From NCBI GenBank assembly GCA_963696645.1, contig CAVOKY010000007.1:2108001-2172000 (forward strand): DNA of 64,000 nt. The letters are read 5' to 3'. This stretch comes from JAMXLO01 sp963696645. Lineage in GTDB: Bacteria > Pseudomonadota > Alphaproteobacteria > Acetobacterales > Acetobacteraceae. The notes below the pieces were generated by a model that saw only the letters and a program-made list of their open reading frames with translations, was not told where the DNA came from and did no database searches. Position numbers and translations under genes: made by a program. Of this stretch, positions 1 to 8,620 are shown piece by piece. Position 1 is the stretch's first letter; each line of letters begins with the position of its first letter.

Positions 1-473
1 ACAGGGCAGCGCTGGTGGGCTGGAGCGATGGCGCGATCATCGGTCTCGACATCGCCATCCATCATCCGGAGCGGCTGACGAAGCTGTTCGCGTTTGCCGC
101 GAATTCCGATCCATCCGGGGTGAAGGACGTGGACAAGAGTCCAGTATTCACCGCCTATATTGACCGGGCTGCGCGCGAATACGCGGCGTTGTCGCCGACG
201 CCAACACAGTTCAAGGCATTTCTCGACAACATCAGCAGGATGTGGGCGAGCGAACCGCATTTCACCGAGGCAGAGTTGCGCGGCATCAAGGTGCCGACCT
301 GGATCGTCGATGCGGATCATGACGAGGCGATCAAGCGCGAGAACACCGACTATATGGCGTCGCTGATTCCGGGTGCCGGGGAGCTGATTTTGCCGGACGT
401 CAGCCACTTCGCGTTCTTGCAGGATCCGACGATGTTCAACGAGGCGCTGCTGCAATTCCTGGGACGGAATTAA
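1..473 (+). CDS. alpha/beta hydrolase, 5'-truncated by window edge
   Basis: C-terminal part of an alpha/beta-fold hydrolase. The frame is open from base 3, so the true start lies outside the window. The nucleophile elbow GWSDG is visible at bases 15-30. The acid residue is likely the Asp in VDADHDE and the catalytic His is in DVSHFAF, about 20 residues from the end. The spacing fits the small esterase/lactonase-like hydrolases that also resemble non-heme haloperoxidases. The substrate cannot be told. It is followed by a half-copy palindromic repeat and then the creatininase operon, so it is probably a separate transcription unit. Confidence 0.8.
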   Translation, partial: RAALVGWSDGAIIGLDIAIHHPERLTKLFAFAANSDPSGVKDVDKSPVFTAYIDRAAREYAALSPTPTQFKAFLDNISRMWASEPHFTEAELRGIKVPTWIVDADHDEAIKRENTDYMASLIPGAGELILPDVSHFAFLQDPTMFNEALLQFLGRN

Positions 474-512
474 CCCGTCGACGGCATAGCAGTCCTTGTC
501 ATGGCCCCCCTT

Positions 513-545
513 GTCATTGCGAGGAGCGAAGCGACGCGGCAATCT
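513..545. repeat. half copy of dispersed palindromic repeat type A
   Basis: It begins GTCATTGCGAGGAGCGAAGC and ends CGGCAATCT. This is one arm of the roughly 96-bp inverted repeat found complete at 14369, 22240 and 22615. Only one arm is present here. It lies in the untranslated gap before the creatininase-family gene, which is why an upstream in-frame extension of that gene should not be believed. Confidence 0.8.
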
Positions 546-612
546 ACGGCGCGTCAGGCACGACCGGCCGGAATTTGCCGGAGCCTGTCGCTCAGTCTTG
601 GGGAGAACCAAC

Positions 613-1359
613 ATGCAGCTCGCGCTGTCCACCTGGCATGAGGTCGAGGACTATCTGCGGACCTCGCGCGGTATCATCATCCCGATCGGATCGACGGAGC
701 AGCATGGGCCGAACGGGCTGATCGGTACCGATCATCTGGATGCGGAGTTCGTCTCCAAGGGTGTCGGCGACGAGATTGGCTGCCTGGTGGCGCCGACGCT
801 CACCATCGGCATGTCACAGCACCATCTGGGATTCGCTGGTTCCATCACGCTGCGACCGGCCACTTTGATTGCGCTGGTGAGCGACGTTGTGACCTCCCTG
901 ATGAAGCACGGCTTCGAGCGATTTCTGTTCATCAACGGCCATGGCGGCAACGTGGCCACGGTGACCGCAGCGTTCGACGAAATCTATGCCGCGGCGTCGA
1001 TGCGCGCGCACGGCGAGCCGTCGCCGGTGCGCTGCAAGATGCTGTTCTGGTCGCAGGGCCCGCGCACAACGGCACTCGCCCGCGAGTTCTACGGCGATGC
1101 GAACGGCAGCCATGCCACGGCAGCGGAGGTATCGCTGGCCCAGCACTACCAGCCGAACGCGATCAAGCACGCACAGATGTCGCCGAAAATCGCGCCGAAG
1201 AGCACCGGCTTCTTCGATGCCGCCGACTATCGCAGACGCTTCCCGGACGGACGCATAGGCTCCGACCCATCGCTGTCCACGCCGGAACATGGTGCGCGTC
1301 TCTACACGGCCGCCGTTGCCGACATGGTCGAGGTGTATCGCGCGTTCGTTGCCGACTGA
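613..1359 (+). CDS. creatininase family protein
   Basis: 248-aa member of the creatininase / creatinine amidohydrolase family (metal-dependent amidohydrolases, also including mycofactocin MftE and FAPy deformylase). The hallmark IPIGSTEQHGPNG near residue 25 supplies Glu/His metal ligands, TDHLDAEF supplies Asp, and NGHGGN near residue 113 is the second family signature. The ATG at 613 follows a GGGGAGAA ribosome site; the frame is open further upstream but only through a repeat. Its stop overlaps the hyuB start (TGATG), so the genes are translationally coupled. Context with hyuB/hyuA suggests cyclic amide or ureide degradation, such as creatinine or N-methylhydantoin. Cytosolic. Confidence 0.9.
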   Translation: MQLALSTWHEVEDYLRTSRGIIIPIGSTEQHGPNGLIGTDHLDAEFVSKGVGDEIGCLVAPTLTIGMSQHHLGFAGSITLRPATLIALVSDVVTSLMKHGFERFLFINGHGGNVATVTAAFDEIYAAASMRAHGEPSPVRCKMLFWSQGPRTTALAREFYGDANGSHATAAEVSLAQHYQPNAIKHAQMSPKIAPKSTGFFDAADYRRRFPDGRIGSDPSLSTPEHGARLYTAAVADMVEVYRAFVAD

Positions 1360-3117
1360 TGCGAAAGCTCGATCCCATCACCTTGGAAATCATCCGTGGC
1401 GCGATCCGGGCGGCGCAGGCGGAGATGGATGCATTGCTGGAACGCACTGCGATCAGCCCATTCATCCGCGAGAAGAAGGACTTCTACACAGCGCTGTTCG
1501 ACGCCGACGGCGTCATGGTGGTCGGCTCGATGGTACCGATCTTCGGCGACATCACCGGGCCGGTATTTGCCCGGTTTCCGCGCGATACCATGCGGGAGGG
1601 TGATCTTTATTGGTACAGCGACTGCTATGCCTCGCGCGGTGCGGTGTCGCATTCCAACGACCAGGTGTTCCTGTCGCCGGTGTTCCATGCCGGGCGGCGC
1701 GAGGCGTTTGTGATGGGCTGGGCGCATTTTTCCGACATCGGCGGATTGCGGCCGGGCTCAATCAGCTCTGATGCCACCGACATCTTCCAGGAAGGCATCA
1801 TTATCCCGCCAACCAAACTGATCGATGCGGGCACGGTGAACGAGGCGGCGCTGGAGATCTTCCACCGCAACTCGCGCTATCCGGCGCAAAGCCGCGGTGA
1901 TGCGCGGGCGCTGATGGCGTCGGTCGACCTGGGCGTGCGGCGGGTCAGCGAGATCCTGGAGCGGTTCGGACCCGAACTGGTAGCCGATGCGTTCACCCGG
2001 CTTTTCGCACGCACCCGCGAACTGGTGCGCGCACGGTTGCGCGAGACCTTTGCAGTCGGTACGCATCGATTCAGCGACGCGATCGATTCCGATGGCCACG
2101 GCAATGGTCCGTTCCATATCCGGCTGGCGCTGACGCGCACCGTGGACGATAGGTTCATTCTCGACGCCACCGAGACCGACGACCAGGCGCCCGGCCCGGT
2201 GAACTTCCTGATGAACCCTGATGTGCCCGGGATGGCGCTGGGCTTGTTCTTTCTGGGTGGCGATGCGGCGCAGGTTTGCAATGGCGGTGGACCACGCGCG
2301 CTGGATGAGGTCCGGCTGCGCGAAGGATCGTTGCTCTGGCCGCGTTTTCCCGCGCCATTGGGGTTGCGCGGCATGACCATGATGCGATTCCTCGCGGTGT
2401 TGAACGGCTTGGTGAATGTTGCGGGGCGGCAGTGCGCCGGCGGCGCATTCGGCTTACGTCATCATCCTGTTGCGCGGTATCGCCGCGGGAAAATCGTTCC
2501 TGATGTCGGACGGCGTCGGGGTCGGTTACGGAGCGCGCCCGACGACGGACGGCATCGATGCGGTGTACTTCGTCGCGCAGGAGAACTATCCGATCGAATT
2601 CCTCGAACTCGGCTATCCCGTGCGATTGCGCCGCTACACCATGAATCGCGACAGCGGTGGGCCGGGGCGGTTCCGCGGCGGCACAGGCGTGGTGCGCGAA
2701 TACGAAGTGCTTGCGGAGTACGCCGTGCTGTCCATGCGCATCGACAGTGTGGTCAATCCGCCGTGGGGCGTGGCCGGCGGCCTGCAAGGCGGCACCGGTC
2801 GTGCGGTGGTCAATCCCAGTACACCGCACGAGCAGGTACTGGCGCCACTATCGGATGGCACGGTGTTGCGGCGAGGCGATATCCTGCTGCTGGAGACCGG
2901 TGGTGGTGGTGGCCACGGCCATCCATTCGACCGCCCGGCCGACCGCGTGCTGCGCGACGTCAACGACGGTTTCGTTTCGATCGAAGCGGCGCGGCGCGAT
3001 TATGGCGTAGTAATCAGCGGCGACGCAGTGGACCTTGCGGCGACCGGTGCATTGCGCGCGACCAGACCTGCTGCGAAGGCATTTCATCGCAAGGGCTACG
3101 TCGATGCGATCGGCTGA
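1359..3117 (+). pseudogene. hyuB: hydantoinase B / N-methylhydantoinase subunit B, frameshifted
   Basis: HyuB-family subunit (hydantoinase B / oxoprolinase / acetone carboxylase alpha family), which pairs with HyuA for ATP-dependent ring opening. The first 355 codons run from the ATG at 1359 (MRKLDPITLEIIRGAI, then SHSNDQVF and GHGNGPFH). The frame then breaks in the G run at 2423-2426. Dropping one G continues as GGSAPAAHSAYVIIL and runs to 3117 through the conserved RDSGGPGRFRGG and GGGGGHG segments. The joined product would be about 585 aa, a normal length, so only one inserted base separates this from an intact gene. It could be a true pseudogene or an assembly indel. It overlaps hyuA by 14 bp. 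Confidence 0.88.
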
Positions 3118-5122
3118 TCTCGCCGTTGCAGTCGATATCGGCGGCACGTTCACCGACGTTACGCTGTCCGACAGAGCGACCGGCCGGCTTTGGCGGGCCA
3201 AGACGCCGAGTACGCCGGCCGATCCTTCGGAAGCGTTTCTCACAGGCGTGATGCTGGCATTGGCGGAAGCCGTTGCGCGGCCTGACGATATCGGCCGTGT
3301 ACTGCATGGCACAACGGTTGCCACCAACCTGATTTTGGAAGGCAAGACAGCACGCACCGCGTTGGTGACGACCGCCGGCTTTCGTCATGTGCTGGAGATC
3401 GGCCGTCAGGACATTCCGCGCCACGCCAATCTGTTCACCTGGGTGAAGCCGCGGCGTCCGGTTCCGCCGGCGCGGGTGCTGGAGGTGACCGAGCGAGTCG
3501 GCCCGGGCGGCATCGTGCTGACCCCGCTCGATGAAGCAAGCGTGCACGAAGTCGCGTCGTTATTGTGGCGTCTCGATGTGCAGGCCGTCGCGGTGTGTCT
3601 GCTGCACTCCTTCGCGCATCCCGCACATGAACGCCGCGTGGCCGATATGCTGCGTGCCGCCCTGCCGGATGTCGCGGTGACCGCATCGGTGGATGTGCTG
3701 CCGGTCGTGCGCGAATACGAGCGCAGCCTTGCCACGATCATGAACGCCGGTGTGATGCCGGCGGTTGCCACCTACGTGCGGCGGCTGCAGCGCCGCCTGG
3801 CTGACGCCGACATCACTGCGCCGTTGCTGCTGATGCAGTCGAATGGCGGCGTCGCCGGGGCTGCAACGATCGGCAGGGCGCCGGCGCTGACCGTGCTCTC
3901 CGGCCCCGCCGCAGGTGTCGTCGGCGCGCGCGATGTGGCGGCGGCCTGCGGCATTGGCGACATCGTGACGGTCGATATCGGCGGCACCAGCGCGGACATC
4001 TGCCTGCTGCGCGGTGGACAGATCCAGCTTACGCAGCGTGGACGGATCGGCGAGTGGCCGTTGCCGCTGCCTATGGTGGACATGGTGACGATCGGTGCGG
4101 GCGGTGGGTCGATCGCACGCCTGTCCGACGGCGCACTGACCGTTGGCCCGGCCAGCGCGGGCGCCCTGCCCGGTCCGGCCTGCTATAGCACCGGCGGCGA
4201 GGAGCCAACTGTCACAGACGCGCATCTGATTCTGGGTCATCTGCCAACGTCGCTGCTGGGCGGCCGCATGGTGCTCGATACCGCTTTGGCAGAACAGGCG
4301 ATCCGGACGCGTGTTGCCGAACCGCTCGGGCTGTCGCTGCACGAGGCGGCGCGGGGAATTCTGGCGATCGCGGATTCCAACATGGTGGGTGCGATCCGCG
4401 TGGTGTCGGTGGAGCGTGGCCACGATCCGCGCGATTTCACCCTCGTGGCGTTCGGCGGCGCCGGGCCGCTGCATGGCTGCGCGCTTGCGGACCTGCTCGG
4501 CATCACGCGCGTGCTGGTGCCGCCCGCGCCCGGCGTGCTGTGCGCCGAAGGATTGCTTGCCGCGGCATTGAAGTCGGAGTTCTCGCGCACGCTGCCGCGA
4601 CCGGATGAATGGGATGCATCCGAGGCGGTGTTCGCTGCACTGGAAGAAGCCGCAGTCGCGTGGTTCGAGGCAGAACGAGTGGCGCCCGAGGACAGGAGGA
4701 CCGCGCGCATCGCATTGTTGCGCTACGAGGGTCAGGGTGCGGAGCTTGCGATCACCTGGCCAGGATCGGCTGCGCTGGCGCAAGCGGAATTCGCCAGGAC
4801 GCATCAGACACTGAACGGTTTCACACTCGATGCCAAGGTGGAGCTGGTGACCTTGCGCGTGGAGGCGGAGGGAACTGTGCCCGCGCCGGCACGGCCGAAA
4901 TTGCCATTCGGCGCGGGCGTGCAACCGAACGCCCGGCAGGTCGTGCACGACGCGGCCGGTTCGGTCGAGGCCTTGGTCTATGACAGGGCCGGCTTCGGCG
5001 CCGGAGACCGCTTCGCCGGGCCGGCCATCGTAACGCAGCTCGACGCGACGACGGTGGTGGCACGGGGATGGCAGGCGGCGGTACTCAGCACCGGCGCGCT
5101 GCTGCTACGGCGAGAATGCTGA
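3104..5122 (+). CDS. hyuA: hydantoinase A / N-methylhydantoinase subunit A
   Basis: 672-aa HyuA-family protein with an ASKHA-type ATPase fold. The N-terminal phosphate loop DIGGTFTDVTL lies at residues 9-19, LHGTTVATN near residue 67 is the family motif, VDIGGTSADI near residue 290 is the second phosphate motif, and FGGAGPLHG near 450 follows. Length and motif order match the family. The ATG at 3104 lies inside the end of hyuB and starts right before the conserved N-terminus; the longer open frame has no such support. With HyuB it would hydrolyse hydantoins or 5-oxoproline-like rings using ATP. This subunit looks intact even though hyuB is frameshifted. Confidence 0.92.
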   Translation: MRSADLAVAVDIGGTFTDVTLSDRATGRLWRAKTPSTPADPSEAFLTGVMLALAEAVARPDDIGRVLHGTTVATNLILEGKTARTALVTTAGFRHVLEIGRQDIPRHANLFTWVKPRRPVPPARVLEVTERVGPGGIVLTPLDEASVHEVASLLWRLDVQAVAVCLLHSFAHPAHERRVADMLRAALPDVAVTASVDVLPVVREYERSLATIMNAGVMPAVATYVRRLQRRLADADITAPLLLMQSNGGVAGAATIGRAPALTVLSGPAAGVVGARDVAAACGIGDIVTVDIGGTSADICLLRGGQIQLTQRGRIGEWPLPLPMVDMVTIGAGGGSIARLSDGALTVGPASAGALPGPACYSTGGEEPTVTDAHLILGHLPTSLLGGRMVLDTALAEQAIRTRVAEPLGLSLHEAARGILAIADSNMVGAIRVVSVERGHDPRDFTLVAFGGAGPLHGCALADLLGITRVLVPPAPGVLCAEGLLAAALKSEFSRTLPRPDEWDASEAVFAALEEAAVAWFEAERVAPEDRRTARIALLRYEGQGAELAITWPGSAALAQAEFARTHQTLNGFTLDAKVELVTLRVEAEGTVPAPARPKLPFGAGVQPNARQVVHDAAGSVEALVYDRAGFGAGDRFAGPAIVTQLDATTVVARGWQAAVLSTGALLLRREC

Positions 5123-5163
5123 CGCGCATCCATGCGGTGGTTGCACCGCGTTGCGTACCGCCT
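5116..5163 (+). pseudogene. 5' remnant of a second copy of the gene at 6946
   Basis: Starting at an ATG inside the end of hyuA, about 16 codons read MLTRIHAVVAPRCVPP. The start of the intact gene at 6946 reads MLTHIRAAVAPRRVPP, and the DNA is nearly identical for about 48 bp. After 5163 the similarity stops and a decayed IS630 fragment follows. This looks like the severed beginning of a gene that once followed hyuA directly. Confidence 0.7.
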
Positions 5164-5178
5164 GGTGCCGTGAGTCGC

Positions 5179-5328
5179 TCATATTAGCGGGTATAGTCGC
5201 TTCAATTAGAAGCGGGCGTTGGCAGTGGTGAACCGCCAATCTGCCTTGGCTTTACTGGCGTTGCTGCTGTCCTGCCAGGCGACGATTTCCTGCACCAGGG
5301 TTTGCTTATCCAAGATGTGCCGATCGTA
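5179..5328 (-). pseudogene. IS630-family transposase, decayed C-terminal remnant
   Basis: Read on the minus strand from 5325 the frame gives DRHILDKQTLVQEIVAWQDS and then KADWRFTTANAR, followed by LKRLYP. This is the typical C-terminus of IS630-family transposases (DKxTL...ANWQFTTxDARxKLKxLYP). A TAA stop at 5208-5206 replaces the expected codon before LKRLYP, and another stop lies just upstream of DRH. No terminal repeats or remaining domains were found, so this is an insertion scar. Confidence 0.8.
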
Positions 5329-5480
5329 TTAGCCGGCCACGGCGCAGCCCAGGATTGAGCCAGCGGTTCAGAAATCGACCGCTAAATCAACTGGTCGCGC
5401 GACGCAATTGCGCCTCGCTGGGCGCCAGAGGCGGCACGTTTCAGTGCAATGCGTTCAGCAGTCCAGGCCGCCATACGAAA
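5329..5480. other. intergenic, no gene seen
   Basis: Stretch between the IS630 remnant and the terminator of the PEP-CTERM gene. I see no credible reading frame or RNA signature. It belongs to the inserted segment that separates hyuA from the methyltransferase-like gene. Confidence 0.5.
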
Positions 5481-5500
5481 GCGGCGCCCGAAGGCGCCGC
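5481..5500 (-). terminator. hairpin terminator of the PEP-CTERM gene
   Basis: Perfect 8-bp stem GCGGCGCC with a four-base loop (TTCG on the minus strand), 25 bp past the stop of the gene at 5526-6251. It is followed on the minus strand by TTTCG. The U tract is short, so termination may be imperfect. Confidence 0.65.
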
Positions 5501-5525
5501 CGAACGTCCGTTCAGTGGAACGGGA

Positions 5526-6251
5526 TCAGTCATCCTTGCGACGGCGACGGACTGCGCCGAGGCCCACAAGGCCCACACCGATCAGCGCCAGGGAGGCCGG
5601 TTCCGGCGTCTTGATGGCAACGTCATGGAACGCATAAACGATGTCGTTCCAGTCATCGGTCGACGCAGCGGTGAGATCTTCGGCGAAAGCGAATGTCCAG
5701 GCGCTGAAGCCGCCGTTTGCCGCGATGGCAGCAAGGGAGGGGAGGGTTAGCGGCACGCCAGAGTTGATAGAGTTATAGTCCGCGAGATTTGCAACGCTGT
5801 CGTAGGCGAAGTGATAGACCGGCGAGAAAGCGCCTACGTCGGTGTTTGTCGATCCGACTCCGGAGACAAAGACGTGCCCGGTAGCGGTGTTGGTCAACGT
5901 GAAGTCGAGGACGGTTCCTGCAGCCGGTACCGTCAAAGTGGCCGTAGTCCCAGGGGCCGTGGTGACGTTGTCGAATATTGTACCCGCTGGCAAACCTGCC
6001 GGCAAACTCAGATGGTCATCGTCAGCGGCGTTGTGGCCGATAAAGAGCGCCAGAACGCTCGTGCTCGTTGACAGGATATTGCACGAACTGCCGTTTGAGA
6101 ACGTCGTACCAGTCGCGCCAGGCACAGGGGGGCCTGGGCAAAACTGGACGGCTGCCTGCGCGCCATGTGATGCCAATGCCAAGCCGATCGCGGCCACGAC
6201 GCCTAGGCTGCTTCGAACCACGGAGTGTCCGGTGCGTTCGCCATATCTCAT
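5526..6251 (-). CDS. PEP-CTERM sorted secreted protein
   Basis: 241 aa. The N-terminal signal peptide includes a hydrophobic run SLGVVAAIGLALASHGAQA with a likely cleavage after AQA at about residue 34. The mature part is Thr/Ser/Gly-rich, beta-rich and without known enzymatic motifs. The C-terminus has the PEP-CTERM tripartite signal: TPEPASLALI, a short hydrophobic helix, and RRRRK. Such proteins are processed by an exosortase and usually end up in the envelope or exopolysaccharide matrix. No exosortase gene is in this window. Starts at an ATG with GGGAGCG upstream. It sits alone in the insertion between the hyuBA genes and dapA. A second PEP-CTERM protein is at 62648. Confidence 0.88.
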   Translation of the reverse strand: MRYGERTGHSVVRSSLGVVAAIGLALASHGAQAAVQFCPGPPVPGATGTTFSNGSSCNILSTSTSVLALFIGHNAADDDHLSLPAGLPAGTIFDNVTTAPGTTATLTVPAAGTVLDFTLTNTATGHVFVSGVGSTNTDVGAFSPVYHFAYDSVANLADYNSINSGVPLTLPSLAAIAANGGFSAWTFAFAEDLTAASTDDWNDIVYAFHDVAIKTPEPASLALIGVGLVGLGAVRRRRKDD

Positions 6252-6945
6252 GATTGCTCGCTCCCTAACTCACAAAGTGACAGTTGACGAAGTTAGCCTA
6301 GCGCTTACGCGCCGATCTACCTCGTTGCTCAGCCGCCGGTTGAGCTAGCCTTTTGTATGCAATCTGCGTGCCGCGCACGGATTCTGTTGACATTACAACA
6401 AGTTATGTTTTTCGAAGGGCCGCCCGAAGCAGCCTCGGAAGCCAAAGTGTAAAATTTTCCGACAACTTCGTGGTGTCCCTATTGCCAGGGTGATGGACCT
6501 CTGGAGCGAACGATCATCGACGCCGCGGTCGATCGCGCCAGGTGGACGATGAAGACCGGCGCGGCCGCTCCGGCATGAGGTTCGGGCGCTCGTGGCGGCA
6601 GTGGCGGTGCCAGATGCGATCATTTGCCAGCCTACGAGCCGCGCCAAACCCCGTCAGCGGCGCCGCTGCCGGTCAGAAATCCCAGCGCGTCGAAGCCGAA
6701 TATCTCTGCTTCCCCCTCAAGCATGAACGATCCTCCGGTCCGCAGCGGCGCGATCGCCATCGCGGCAAGGGCAAGTGCCGGAGCGCCGGACGCCCGCAAT
6801 GAGGACTGCGCAAATACCCACCTCATTGCTATACGCGCGGGTCACGACACCGATAGAAATTATATGCCGTAGCGCCGATCTTCCGGCGCGCCATGAACTG
6901 CGACCATTCCGGTCTGCGCATCGTCCCTGCCAGGAGCCGTATCCC
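6252..6945. other. long intergenic region, no supported gene
   Basis: About 690 bp upstream of both the PEP-CTERM gene (minus) and the gene at 6946 (plus). Short open frames exist on both strands, the longest being 64-86 codons, but none has a convincing start, ribosome site or family resemblance. The AT-rich stretch near 6385-6460 may hold a promoter for the PEP-CTERM gene, but I could not define one. Confidence 0.5.
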
Positions 6946-7428
6946 ATGCTGACGCACATCCGTGCGGCGGTTGCGCCGCGTCGCGTACCGCCTAGTCTGT
7001 CGGTGCACCCCCCCCCAGAACCCCAGGTCGACCTGCTCGAGAGCCTCGGCGCGATCGAGGACGAAGACCACATAGTGGTACTCGGCAGGGACGGCCCCGA
7101 TCTGATGTGCGCGCTGCTGCGGGTCGGCGCGCCGCGCGTGACCCATCTCCGCTCGCATGAAAGGCTGGAAGCTGACAGCGCCAGCCTGATCATCGTGCCA
7201 CATATTCCCTCGCTCGACTGGCTGGCCAGCGCGATGCCTCGCATTCGCCGCGCGCTGGTCGCCAATGGGCGGATCGCGATTCGTATCGACAACCTTCCCA
7301 CCATTCGGAACGCAATCCGCCGCATGCTGGTGCAGCACGGCTTCACCTCGATCCGTGCAAATAGCGCGCCGGGCTGCCAGGTGCTCAGCGCGGAAGTGCC
7401 GGCATTCGGCCTGCGCCGTTGCGCCTGA
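6946..7428 (+). CDS. hypothetical protein, SAM-methyltransferase-like fold possible
   Basis: 160 aa. The core reads IVVLGRDGPDLMCALLRVGA, then SLIIVPHIPSLDWL, RIRRALVANGRIAIRI and MLVQHGFTSI. This is the order of strands and helices seen in Rossmann-type methyltransferase domains, including the post-strand-4 'leader decides/writes' segment. The canonical glycine-rich loop is weak, so function stays unassigned. The ATG at 6946 has AGGAG about 10 bases upstream. A 9-C run at 7008-7016 lies within codons 21-24. The gene is followed 15 bp later by dapA and probably shares its transcript. A truncated second copy of its start follows hyuA. Confidence 0.7.
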   Translation: MLTHIRAAVAPRRVPPSLSVHPPPEPQVDLLESLGAIEDEDHIVVLGRDGPDLMCALLRVGAPRVTHLRSHERLEADSASLIIVPHIPSLDWLASAMPRIRRALVANGRIAIRIDNLPTIRNAIRRMLVQHGFTSIRANSAPGCQVLSAEVPAFGLRRCA

Positions 7429-7443
7429 CAGGAGTTCATCACG

Positions 7444-8376
7444 ATGCACAATTCCATTGCCGGCGTTGGCGGCTCATTGACCGCGCTGGTCACACCGTTC
7501 CGCGACACGCGGGTGGATTGGAACGCGCTGTCCCGCCTGTCCGAACGGCAGATCGCACGCGGCACCGCCGCGCTGATCGTCTGCGGCAGCACCGGCCAGG
7601 CAGCCTCGCTGATACTGTCCGAATACGCGCGTGCCGTGAACGTGGTGGTGGAGACTGCGGCCAGCCGCGTGCCGGTGATCGCCGGTTGCACCGCGTTGGC
7701 CACCACCGCGGCGGTTGCCCTCGGCATCGAGGCGGCATCCGCCGGTGCCGATGCATTGCTGTGCGCGGTGCCGCCATACGTAAAACCGACGCAGGACGGC
7801 ATCTTCGCGCATATCCGCGCCATTGCCCATGCCACCGATCTTCCTGTCGTGCTCTACGATGTTCCGTCGCGTTCCGGCGTAGCCATTACCGACGACACCG
7901 TCGCGCGGCTGCACGATGCACAGCTTATCGTCGGCCTCAAGGATGCGACCGCCGATCTGTCGCGGCCGACCAGGCTGCGTGCTCGCTGCGGCGAGGCCTT
8001 CATGCAATGGAGCGGCGACGATGCCACCGCGCCAGCGCACCGGGCCATGGGCGGCAACGGCTGCATTTCGGTCACCGCCAATGTGACCCCGGCATTGTGT
8101 GCGCTGTTGCACTGCGCCTGGGATCATGGCGAGTTGGGCAAGTTTGCCGCGCTGCGCAACCTGCTCGACCCGTTGCACGCGGCGCTGTTCAAGGAGAGCA
8201 ACCCGATCCCGGTGAAAGCGGCGCTCGCCAGCCTAGGGTTGTGTACGGACGAGATGCGGCTGCCGCTGAAGCGCGCCACTCTGGCCACACAGGAAAAGTT
8301 GTTGGCGGTCATGCCGCCAGTGATGCTGGCGGAGGAGCATGCCGCGCAACAGCCGGCATTTGCGCTGGCAAGCTAG
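7444..8376 (+). CDS. dapA: dihydrodipicolinate synthase (DapA) family aldolase
   Basis: 310-aa class I aldolase of the DHDPS/NAL family. Condensation of pyruvate with aspartate semialdehyde is the family role if it is true DapA. Visible motifs are the substrate loop CGSTGQAASL near residue 47 (usually GTTGESxTL), the tyrosine in VLYDVPSRSG near residue 139, and the Schiff-base lysine in GLKDAT near residue 167. NGCISVTAN near 207 is the conserved glycine loop. AGGAG lies upstream of the ATG. The altered TTGES-type loop and its place behind a hydantoinase operon leave open a catabolic aldolase role instead of lysine biosynthesis. Confidence 0.9.
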   Translation: MHNSIAGVGGSLTALVTPFRDTRVDWNALSRLSERQIARGTAALIVCGSTGQAASLILSEYARAVNVVVETAASRVPVIAGCTALATTAAVALGIEAASAGADALLCAVPPYVKPTQDGIFAHIRAIAHATDLPVVLYDVPSRSGVAITDDTVARLHDAQLIVGLKDATADLSRPTRLRARCGEAFMQWSGDDATAPAHRAMGGNGCISVTANVTPALCALLHCAWDHGELGKFAALRNLLDPLHAALFKESNPIPVKAALASLGLCTDEMRLPLKRATLATQEKLLAVMPPVMLAEEHAAQQPAFALAS

Positions 8377-8428
8377 CGCGCGGGCAGGATGACCGGAAGC
8401 AATCATGCGCCCGCCCGGCCAACACGGG

Positions 8429-8442
8429 TTGATCCATATCAA
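8429..8442 (+). promoter_or_regulatory. FNR/FixK-type binding site upstream of kdpF
   Basis: TTGATCCATATCAA is an exact match to the palindromic FNR/Anr/FixK consensus TTGAT-N4-ATCAA. It is centred about 65 bp before the kdpF start, a position suited to activation. It suggests oxygen-responsive control of this kdp stub. Confidence 0.65.
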
Positions 8443-8500
8443 TGCGCGTACTATGCGATCGTTGTCCTGATAGACTTCGGTTATCTTGGAAGGAGATCCG

Positions 8501-8620
8501 GTGTTCGATCTTCTTATGCTGATCCTGCTCGCGGCGGCATTCGCGGGCGCGGTCGCCTATGTGTGGGCGTGCGATGACCTGACCCGGTCGGGCAATTGCG
8601 CGTCGGACAAGTCGCCGTGA
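8501..8620 (+). CDS. kdpF: K+-transporting ATPase small subunit KdpF
   Basis: 39-aa hydrophobic peptide: VFDLLMLILLAAAFAGAVAY forms one transmembrane helix, followed by a short polar tail. Size, single helix and position immediately before kdpA identify KdpF, the accessory subunit that stabilises the KdpABC pump. GTG start with an excellent AAGGAGA site 7 bases upstream. Its TGA overlaps the kdpA GTG (GTGA), the usual coupled arrangement. Since kdpB and kdpC are absent after kdpA, it probably has no working complex. Confidence 0.85.
   Translation: MFDLLMLILLAAAFAGAVAYVWACDDLTRSGNCASDKSP

Noticed and set aside
6385..6412. TTGACA near 6388 followed by an AT-rich stretch, as a sigma-70 promoter
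   Set aside because: The nearest TATA-like hexamer is only 11 bp away instead of about 17, and the direction does not fit the minus-strand PEP-CTERM gene.
6632..6826. 64-codon minus-strand frame (GGSFMLEGEAEIFGFDALGF)
   Set aside because: Protein-like composition but no start context, partner or family; too weak to list as a gene.
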